Shown here: positions 1-4,445 of the stretch, piece by piece
How the letters are laid out: the number at the start of each line of letters is the position of its first letter
Position numbering within the stretch: the stretch's first letter is position 1
Source: Pseudohongiella sp.
Lineage (GTDB): Bacteria > Pseudomonadota > Gammaproteobacteria > Pseudomonadales > Pseudohongiellaceae
DNA: 6,724 nucleotides
Assembly (NCBI GenBank): GCA_030652635.1
Contig: JAUSPW010000030.1
Location: forward strand, 1 to 6,724
Reading direction: 5' to 3'
Notes under the pieces: generated by a model
The model's database searches: none
Seen by the model: only the letters and a program-made list of their open reading frames with translations
What the model was told of the DNA's origin: nothing
Program-made: the position numbers and the translations under genes

Positions 1-1
1 A

Positions 2-106
2 CAGCAACTGTTTTATGAGGGTACCAAGTCATTGTTGAGCGTCATCTCCAGTGAGGCATGGCGGCACAGTGCGGGGCTGCCTGACTGCGTTGCACTTAAT
101 CTGTAA
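2..106 (+). CDS. Possible 3' end of an unidentified gene (partial)
   Basis: One plus-strand frame is open from the window edge to a TAA at 104-106 and would encode the last 34 residues of a protein ending in LPDCVALNL. The other two plus frames are closed early, by TGA at 16-18 and at 36-38. I do not recognise the family. It does not end in the Gly-Gly expected of MoaA, so there is no sign that it is the missing moaA. A 34-codon open frame can arise by chance, so this is only a candidate for the gene preceding moaC. If real, it ends 118 bases before the moaC start and could be cotranscribed with it. Confidence 0.35.
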   Translation, partial: QQLFYEGTKSLLSVISSEAWRHSAGLPDCVALNL

Positions 107-117
107 CGGGACGCAGT
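84..117 (+). terminator. Weak inverted repeat at the end of the upstream reading frame
   Basis: ACTGCGT at 84-90 is an exact reverse complement of ACGCAGT at 111-117, with 20 bases between the arms, and is followed by TTTA. It spans the stop codon of the possible upstream gene. The loop is long and the T-run short, so it may be a weak terminator or chance. Confidence 0.2.
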
Positions 118-214
118 TTACCGGAAATCGACCGTCAGCGCCTCCACTTCGTCCAGAATTACAGTCATAATGCGGCGCAAGAGAGATGCCGAAAGGCCAA
201 GCAAACCAAAAAGC

Positions 215-219
215 AGGAG
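215..219 (+). promoter_or_regulatory. Ribosome binding site that decides the moaC start
   Basis: AGGAG at 215-219 lies five bases before the ATG at 225. The in-frame ATG at 186 has purines directly against it without a proper spacer. This favours the 225 start, which also gives the usual MoaC N-terminus. Confidence 0.75.
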
Positions 220-224
220 TCTGC

Positions 225-713
225 ATGTCGCAATTGACACATCTGGATGAACGGGGCAGCGCCCGTATGGTTGATATCGGTGATAAGGCAATCACCGCAC
301 GTGTTGCGATGGCGGCCGCTGAAGTACATATGCTGCCCGAGACATTTCGATTGATTACAGAGGGTGCACACAAAAAAGGTGATGTACTGGCTGTTGCCAG
401 AATTGCAGGTATTCAGGCTGCCAAAAAGTGTTCCGATCTGATCCCTTTATGCCACCCATTGATGCTGACTAAGGTAACTGTTGACTTTGAAATGGATGCA
501 GTTAGGCATCGGGTCATGATCACCGCAATCTGCGCAGTCGATGGCAAAACTGGTGTTGAAATGGAAGCCCTGACAGCTGCCTCGGTGGCCGCTCTGACTA
601 TTTATGACATGTGCAAAGCGGTAGACCGAGGCATGGTGATCAGCAATATTCGCGTTTTGGAAAAATCCGGTGGCAAATCCGGCCACTACCGTGAGAACAC
701 CTCAGCATGTTGA
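225..713 (+). CDS. moaC: Cyclic pyranopterin monophosphate synthase MoaC
   Basis: MoaC is a cytosolic enzyme that converts the 3',8-cyclo-GTP made by the radical-SAM protein MoaA into cyclic pyranopterin monophosphate, in the first stage of molybdenum cofactor synthesis. Starting at ATG 225 the protein has 162 residues, against 161 in E. coli, and opens with the typical MSQLTH...MVDIGDK segment. The active-site residues fall at E. coli numbering: Arg26, Lys51 (in HKKGDVL), His77 (in PLCHPL), Glu112 (in GVEMEA), and Asp128 and Lys131 (in YDMCKAVDRGM). The C-terminal SGGKSGH motif is present. An in-frame ATG at 186 would add 13 residues but lacks a good ribosome binding site. The last bases overlap the moaD start, indicating translational coupling. 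The MoaA partner is not in this window. Confidence 0.97.
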   Translation: MSQLTHLDERGSARMVDIGDKAITARVAMAAAEVHMLPETFRLITEGAHKKGDVLAVARIAGIQAAKKCSDLIPLCHPLMLTKVTVDFEMDAVRHRVMITAICAVDGKTGVEMEALTAASVAALTIYDMCKAVDRGMVISNIRVLEKSGGKSGHYRENTSAC

Positions 714-958
714 CCATCCAGTATTTTGCAAGCATTCGAGAGGCTCTGGGCCAATCGTCCGAGCAGCTGTTGCTGCCCGAGGGCATCAGCACGGTTGCTG
801 AACTGACGCAGCATTTGGCGCTGCGTGGACAGCATTGGATGATGCTGGATGACAACACCCAAGTGTTGATTGCGGTCAACCAGCGCGTCGCTGACCGCTC
901 GGCCATCCTGCACGGCGACGAAGAAGTAGCATTTTTCCCGCCAATGACCGGTGGTTGA
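707..958 (+). CDS. moaD: Molybdopterin synthase small subunit MoaD
   Basis: MoaD is the small ubiquitin-fold sulfur carrier of molybdopterin synthase. After adenylation and sulfuration of its C-terminal glycine it donates sulfur to cyclic pyranopterin monophosphate in the MoaD-MoaE complex. The protein has 83 residues, near the family norm of about 80. It begins MLTIQYFASIREALG and ends PPMTGG; the terminal Gly-Gly is essential and diagnostic. The start codon lies inside the end of moaC (7-base overlap), and no strong ribosome binding site is seen, so it is probably translated by ribosomes finishing moaC. The activating enzyme MoeB is not in the window. Confidence 0.96.
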   Translation: MLTIQYFASIREALGQSSEQLLLPEGISTVAELTQHLALRGQHWMMLDDNTQVLIAVNQRVADRSAILHGDEEVAFFPPMTGG

Positions 959-1001
959 GGACTAGCAGTTGAGGTCAAGTAGTCAAGAAAAGGTATCTGT
1001 G

Positions 1002-1499
1002 ATGAGTGAAAGCACACCGCAAACCCATATTCACATCAGCGTACAAACTGATGACTTCGATCTGGCCGCAGAATATACGCAGGCAAGACAACAATCCGCG
1101 AACCCGGGTGCAATCGTGTGTTTCTGCGGACTGGTACGTGACGTATTGGCAGGGCAGGAGCAAGCCGCAGCACAGCAGACTTTAACGCTAGAGCATTACC
1201 CGGGTATGACCGAAAACGCATTAATGGACATTGCCACACAGGCGGCAGATCGTTGGCCCTTGCACGCAATACGCATCATTCACCGGGTTGGGACGCTGTC
1301 TCCCACTGAGCAAATCGTACTCGTGGTCACCAGTAGCGCTCATCGTTCCGCCGCGTTTGAATCAGCCGAGTTCATCATGGACTACCTTAAAACCTCAGCG
1401 CCGTTCTGGAAAAAGCAGGTAGCCGGTGCAAAAAGCGAGTGGGTGGCCAGTCGCGAATCTGACTACCGCGCTGCCGCACGCTGGTCTGCTCCCGATTAA
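1002..1499 (+). CDS. moaE: Molybdopterin synthase large subunit MoaE
   Basis: MoaE is the catalytic subunit of molybdopterin synthase. It binds cyclic pyranopterin monophosphate and, with thiocarboxylated MoaD, builds the dithiolene of molybdopterin in the cytosol. From ATG 1002 it has 165 residues, with the family blocks FCGLVRD (40-46), LTLEHYPGMTE (61-71), AHRSAAFE (113-120) and FIMDYLKTSAPFWKK (124-138). Lys130 and Lys137 match the E. coli active-site lysines 119 and 126, Arg46 matches Arg39, and His114-Arg115 match His103-Arg104. AAAGG at 989-993, eight bases upstream, supports this start over an in-frame TTG at 969. Compared with E. coli it carries a short N-terminal extension. Its stop overlaps the stop of rluE on the other strand. 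Confidence 0.96.
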   Translation: MSESTPQTHIHISVQTDDFDLAAEYTQARQQSANPGAIVCFCGLVRDVLAGQEQAAAQQTLTLEHYPGMTENALMDIATQAADRWPLHAIRIIHRVGTLSPTEQIVLVVTSSAHRSAAFESAEFIMDYLKTSAPFWKKQVAGAKSEWVASRESDYRAAARWSAPD

Positions 1500-2089
1500 C
1501 GACGTGAGATTGGATGTGCTGATTTAGCACCGTTTCGCCACCACAGATCGGGCAGCGTGATCATACACCACTGCCCGGGCGACAATCCTTCAACGGTCCA
1601 ATCCCCGATACTGTGACGGATAAGCCGTAATGTGGGGAACCCCACCGCTGCCGTCATACGCCGCACCTGCCGATTGCGGCCTTCTGTGATGGTTAACCCA
1701 AGCCAGCTGTCCGGGATATTTTTTCGGACACGTATCGGAGGGAATCGATCCCAGACCTCAGGTGACTCAAGCTTGCGAGCAATAGCAGGGCGGGTAGGGC
1801 CGTCATTAAGCTGCACACCCAACCGTAATTGCTGCATGGCGTCTTCGCTGATGATGCCTTCTACCTGCGCCCAATAGGTTTTTGGCATTTTGAATGAGGG
1901 ATGACTGATTCTGGCCTGAGTCTCTCCACAATCAGTCAATAACAACAGGCCCTCCGAATCCTTGTCTAATCGCCCGGCCGGGTAAAAACCAGGCGCATCA
2001 ATAAAGTGCGTCAGTGTTTGACGGGTCTCGGCACCCGTAAATTGCGACAGCACATCAAACGGTTTGTTGAAAAGAATCAGATTCGGCAT
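1496..2089 (-). CDS. rluE: 23S rRNA pseudouridine synthase, RluE type (RsuA family)
   Basis: By family this enzyme isomerises one uridine of 23S rRNA (U2457 in E. coli) to pseudouridine. From the ATG at 2089-2087 it has 197 residues. The N-terminal LILFNKPFDVLSQF (4-17) is the first family block. The catalytic motif GRLDKDSEGLLLLT (39-52) holds Asp42, and EGRNRQVRRMTAAVGFPTLRLIR (136-158) is the conserved C-terminal block. No N-terminal S4 domain is present, which fits RluE. The C-terminus carries about 20 extra residues beyond the E. coli protein. The frame stays open upstream to 2272, but that extension would cross the icd promoter and start, and shows no family similarity. Divergence from icd is the E. 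coli arrangement. RluE is much more likely than RsuA or RluB/F, given the lack of S4 and the overall match. Confidence 0.93.
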   Translation of the reverse strand: MPNLILFNKPFDVLSQFTGAETRQTLTHFIDAPGFYPAGRLDKDSEGLLLLTDCGETQARISHPSFKMPKTYWAQVEGIISEDAMQQLRLGVQLNDGPTRPAIARKLESPEVWDRFPPIRVRKNIPDSWLGLTITEGRNRQVRRMTAAVGFPTLRLIRHSIGDWTVEGLSPGQWCMITLPDLWWRNGAKSAHPISRR

Positions 2090-2096
2090 GTCGGGC

Positions 2097-2124
2097 AGTA
2101 TAACCGATTCGAACAGCGCCTTAA
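2097..2124 (-). promoter_or_regulatory. Candidate rluE promoter giving a leaderless transcript
   Basis: On the minus strand a good -10 box, TATACT (plus-strand 2097-2102), is preceded after 16 bases by a weak -35, TTAAGG (2119-2124). The -10 box ends only seven bases before the rluE ATG, so transcription would begin at or next to the A of the start codon. No ribosome binding site is visible upstream of that ATG. Confidence 0.45.
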
Positions 2125-2151
2125 GCGACGGATGTTGTGGGAAAGCCGCAG

Positions 2152-2160
2152 TGTTATACT
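2152..2160 (+). promoter_or_regulatory. Candidate extended -10 promoter of icd
   Basis: TGTTATACT at 2152-2160 is an extended -10 element (TGn followed by TATACT). The matching -35 region (around 2132-2138) is poor, as is common for extended -10 promoters. Initiation would fall near 2167, giving a leader of about 35 bases before the icd ATG at 2202. Confidence 0.55.
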
Positions 2161-2201
2161 CGGTGCCTGCGATCAAAATCAACGCCTGTGTGGAGCGTGT
2201 T

Positions 2202-3458
2202 ATGGGATACCACCATGTGCAGGTACCACCGGATGGTGCCAGAATTACCGTCAATGCTGATGGCACGCTCAATGTGCCGGATTATCCGATTATTCCATTT
2301 ATTGAAGGTGATGGTATCGGTGTCGACATCACACCCGTCATGATCAAAGTCGTTAATGCGGCCGTGCATTCTTGTTATGGCGTGTCGCGCGCACTCAAAT
2401 GGATGGAAGTTTATGCCGGTGAAAAAGCCGCTGATATTTACAATGGGGATTGGTTTCCCGCTGAGACATTAACGGCTTTAAAGGAATTTGTGGTCAGCAT
2501 CAAAGGTCCACTGACAACGCCCGTGGGCGGGGGATTCCGATCCTTGAATGTTGCACTTCGGCAGGAGCTTGATCTGTATATCTGTCTGCGCCCGGTCAAA
2601 TGGTTTGAGGGCGTGCCATCACCTCTGCGCGAGCCCGAAAAAACTGACATGGTGATTTTCAGAGAGAACTCGGAAGATATCTATGCCGGCATCGAGTGGC
2701 GGGCGGGGTCTTACGAAGCACGTAAAGTGATCGATTTTTTACAAACTGACATGGGCGTCAACAAAATCCGGTTTCCCGAACATTGCGGGATCGGCATCAA
2801 ACCGGTATCGGAAGAAGGATCAAAGCGGCTGATTCGGGCAGCGATTCGCTACACCATCGATCAGGATCGCTCATCGCTGACACTGGTCCACAAAGGCAAT
2901 ATCATGAAGTTCACCGAAGGCGCCTTTAAAGCGTGGGGTTATGAACTCGCTCAACAGGAGTTTGGTGCTCAACCCTTGCCTGGCAGCACCGGGCTGACGT
3001 TTTTAAATCCGATCAGCGGTAAACCCATTGTCATCAAAGACATGATGGCCGATGCCATGCTACAGCAGATTTTACTGCGACCCGAAGAATACTCAGTGAT
3101 TGCAACCTTGAACCTGAATGGCGATTATCTGTCAGACGCACTGGCCGCGCAGGTTGGTGGCATGGGTATCGCGCCCGGCGCAAACATTGGCCTGAACGCA
3201 GCCCTGTTCGAAGCGACCCACGGGACTGCACCGAGGTATGCTGGCCAAAACAAAGTAAACCCGGGCTCTCTGATACTATCCGCCGAAATGATGTTAAGGC
3301 ATCTTGGCTGGAATGAGGCCGCCGAACTGATACTGAAGGGGATGAACAAAGCCATTGCCGCAAAAACAGTCACGTACGACTTCGAGCGCTTGATGACAGG
3401 TGCCACCTTGCGGACTTGCTCAGCATTTGGAGAAGATGTGATCGCAGGTATGGCATAA
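2202..3458 (+). CDS. icd: NADP-dependent isocitrate dehydrogenase
   Basis: Icd oxidatively decarboxylates isocitrate to 2-oxoglutarate with reduction of NADP in the TCA cycle; it is a cytosolic homodimer. The protein has 418 residues (416 in E. coli) and aligns almost without gaps, offset by one. Ser114 in GGGFRSLNVALRQ corresponds to Ser113, the isocitrate-binding residue phosphorylated by AceK. Tyr161 (ENSEDIYAG), Lys231 (LVHKGNIMKF), and Asp284, Asp308 and Asp312 give the catalytic and metal site. NADP-specificity residues are Arg345, Tyr346, Tyr392 and Arg396; E. coli has Lys at the first. The ATG at 2202 is chosen because GGAG at 2192-2195 precedes it by six bases and it gives the usual N-terminus; the frame is open upstream to 2064 without similarity. 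It is probably monocistronic, ending at the hairpin at 3458-3490. Confidence 0.98.
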   Translation: MGYHHVQVPPDGARITVNADGTLNVPDYPIIPFIEGDGIGVDITPVMIKVVNAAVHSCYGVSRALKWMEVYAGEKAADIYNGDWFPAETLTALKEFVVSIKGPLTTPVGGGFRSLNVALRQELDLYICLRPVKWFEGVPSPLREPEKTDMVIFRENSEDIYAGIEWRAGSYEARKVIDFLQTDMGVNKIRFPEHCGIGIKPVSEEGSKRLIRAAIRYTIDQDRSSLTLVHKGNIMKFTEGAFKAWGYELAQQEFGAQPLPGSTGLTFLNPISGKPIVIKDMMADAMLQQILLRPEEYSVIATLNLNGDYLSDALAAQVGGMGIAPGANIGLNAALFEATHGTAPRYAGQNKVNPGSLILSAEMMLRHLGWNEAAELILKGMNKAIAAKTVTYDFERLMTGATLRTCSAFGEDVIAGMA

Positions 3459-3490
3459 CGGCGGGAGCCCTGGTTCAGAACCCCCGCCGT
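3458..3490. terminator. Bidirectional hairpin between icd and cspD
   Basis: ACGGCGGG at 3458-3465 pairs exactly with CCCGCCGT at 3483-3490. A second small stem, GGTT (3472-3475) with AACC (3479-3482), is nested in the loop. It fills the 36-base gap between the convergent icd and cspD stop codons. Neither strand has a long T-run after the stem, so it is not a classical strong intrinsic terminator, but its position fits shared 3'-end formation or mRNA protection. Confidence 0.65.
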
Positions 3491-3494
3491 ATTG

Positions 3495-3713
3495 TCAGGC
3501 TTGCGGTTGACCCGAGGTCTTGATGTTTGTTGCATGTAAGCCCTTAGGGCCCTCGATAGTTTCAAACGTGACTGGTTGTCCAGCCTTCAAAGTTTTGTAT
3601 CCATCCATTCCGATGGCAGAATAGTGCGCAAACAAGTCGCCGCCACCGTCATCAGGAAGGATAAAACCAAAACCCTTGGCATTGTTGAACCACTTTACTT
3701 GTCCCGTAGCCAT
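3495..3713 (-). CDS. cspD: Cold-shock-like protein CspD
   Basis: This is a single cold-shock domain protein of 72 residues that binds single-stranded nucleic acid. RNP1 is KGFGFI (13-18) and RNP2 is LFAHY (27-31), with Trp8 and the surface aromatics conserved. Several features point to CspD rather than CspA: NNAKGFGFI, the FAHYSAIGMDGYKTLKAGQ segment and the EGPKGLHA block. In E. coli CspD rises in stationary phase and inhibits DNA replication. The gene is divergent from clpS, as in E. coli. The ATG at 3713-3711 has GGAG (plus-strand CTCC, 3721-3724) seven bases upstream; the in-frame ATG six codons earlier would overlap that site. The protein ends in a short polar tail. Confidence 0.93.
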   Translation of the reverse strand: MATGQVKWFNNAKGFGFILPDDGGGDLFAHYSAIGMDGYKTLKAGQPVTFETIEGPKGLHATNIKTSGQPQA

Positions 3714-3730
3714 CGTATTACTCCATTGCA

Positions 3731-3750
3731 CGTATAGTTTTATTTTAATT
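3731..3750 (-). promoter_or_regulatory. AT-rich leader or promoter region of cspD
   Basis: Just upstream of the cspD ribosome binding site the minus strand has an AT-rich stretch with two possible -10 boxes, TAAAAT (plus-strand 3742-3747) and TATACG (3731-3736). No convincing -35 box was found for either. The boxes lie 18-29 bases before the start codon, so the leader would be short. Confidence 0.3.
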
Positions 3751-3840
3751 GTTACACGCCGGGCCTATTGACCCTGAGTGTTAGTCCTTAACTGGCATTT
3801 CTGTCCCTTTGGCTCGGTATTATTCACCATTTTTGTCTGT

Positions 3841-3870
3841 TTGCAACACTCTGTAATAAGGCATTAGACT
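3841..3870 (+). promoter_or_regulatory. Candidate sigma70 promoter for clpS
   Basis: TTGCAA at 3841-3846 and TAGACT at 3865-3870 are separated by 18 bases, and each matches the consensus at four of six positions. Initiation near 3877 would leave a leader of about 115 bases before the preferred clpS start. The match is modest. Confidence 0.3.
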
Positions 3871-3908
3871 AAAAAACTCAAATTGTTCACTTGAAGAAAA
3901 GGCATTAG
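3858..3908 (+). repeat. Direct repeat of AAGGCATTAG upstream of clpS
   Basis: The 10-mer AAGGCATTAG occurs at 3858-3867 and again at 3899-3908, 41 bases apart start to start, about four helical turns. The first copy overlaps the candidate -10 region; the second lies in the leader. The repeat is exact and visible, but its role is unknown. Confidence 0.5.
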
Positions 3909-3990
3909 CACCAATATGTTACTGAAAGAAACGGATAAGCTGTCCGATCTAGTATGGGGTACCACTACCGCCATGACGGGTAATTTGAAC

Positions 3991-4341
3991 ATGCATGAGA
4001 TCCATTTACATACACCAGGCGCACCTGGCCAACACCCCGATGACGGCCGAGGCGTGGCCGCTGAACTGACTCGACCCCAGTTGGCCAAGCCGCCTATGTA
4101 CAAAGTTGTGTTAATGAATGATGACTACACGCCCATGGAGTTTGTGGTGGGCGTCTTGATAAAGTTTTTCCACTTGAGTGTGGAAACTGCAACGCGCGTG
4201 ATGCTGAAAGTGCATACCGAGGGCAGGGCAGTCTGTGGTGTATACAGTCGTGATGTTGCAGAGACCAAAGTCAATCAGGTCAATGAGTTTTCAAGAGAGA
4301 ACCAGCAACCCTTGATGTGTGATCTTGAAATAGATTCATGA
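3991..4341 (+). CDS. clpS: ATP-dependent Clp protease adaptor ClpS
   Basis: ClpS binds proteins with bulky hydrophobic N-terminal residues (N-degrons) and hands them to ClpA for degradation by ClpAP. From ATG 3991 the protein has 116 residues: a flexible N-terminal arm (1-34) that in the family inserts into ClpA, then the folded core from PPMYKVVLMNDDYTPMEF. The N-degron pocket is intact: Asp44-Asp45, the Met49 gate, and His75 in KVHTEGRA, followed by VCGV and DVAETKV. The start is uncertain. In-frame ATGs at 3916 and 3973 would add 25 or 6 residues, and none of the three has a clear ribosome binding site; 3991 gives the length and MH- opening usual in pseudomonad relatives. It lies upstream of its partner clpA and divergent from cspD, as in E. 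coli. Confidence 0.95.
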   Translation: MHEIHLHTPGAPGQHPDDGRGVAAELTRPQLAKPPMYKVVLMNDDYTPMEFVVGVLIKFFHLSVETATRVMLKVHTEGRAVCGVYSRDVAETKVNQVNEFSRENQQPLMCDLEIDS

Positions 4342-4395
4342 TCTGCGCCCCAATACGCTAATAATGCGCTAATGTAGTGACCATGCAGTACCTTA

Positions 4396-4424
4396 TGCAG
4401 TGCGCTGTTAGTAGCGTCACTGCA
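4396..4424 (+). promoter_or_regulatory. Bulged hairpin in the clpS-clpA intergenic region
   Basis: TGCAGTG (4396-4402) pairs with CACTGCA (4418-4424), and CGCT (4403-4406) with AGCG (4413-4416). This makes an 11-bp stem with one bulged T at 4417 and a six-base loop. It ends seven bases before the AGGAGG ribosome binding site of clpA. No T-run follows, so it is unlikely to be a simple terminator; a role in mRNA processing, stability or clpA translation is inference. Confidence 0.5.
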
Positions 4425-4431
4425 AACCGTG

Positions 4432-4437
4432 AGGAGG
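4432..4437 (+). promoter_or_regulatory. Consensus Shine-Dalgarno site of clpA
   Basis: AGGAGG at 4432-4437 lies eight bases before the ATG at 4446. It is the strongest ribosome binding site in the window and fixes the clpA start. Its strength contrasts with the weak site of clpS. Confidence 0.85.
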
Positions 4438-4445
4438 GTTGTCTT

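Noticed and set aside
166..171. CATAAT as a -10 box for a moaC promoter
   Set aside because: No acceptable -35 box lies at the proper distance and no extended -10 motif precedes it.
107..224. A molybdenum cofactor riboswitch before moaC
   Set aside because: I could not recognise the conserved Moco RNA elements by eye in this short leader. A covariance-model search would be needed to claim it.
29..373. A 114-codon minus-strand open frame opposite the moaC start region
   Set aside because: It lies largely antisense to moaC, has a low-complexity composition without recognisable domains, and no ribosome binding site was found.
2064..2201. A 46-codon N-terminal extension of icd
   Set aside because: It overlaps the rluE start region and shows no Icd similarity. 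The ATG at 2202 has a well-spaced GGAG and the expected N-terminus.
2090..2272. A 61-codon N-terminal extension of rluE
   Set aside because: It would run through the icd promoter and the icd start, has no similarity to RluE, and the family normally begins near the ILFNKP motif.
3125..3565. A 146-codon minus-strand frame spanning the end of icd and cspD
   Set aside because: It is antisense to strongly conserved icd codons and overlaps cspD in another frame, with no recognisable protein signature.
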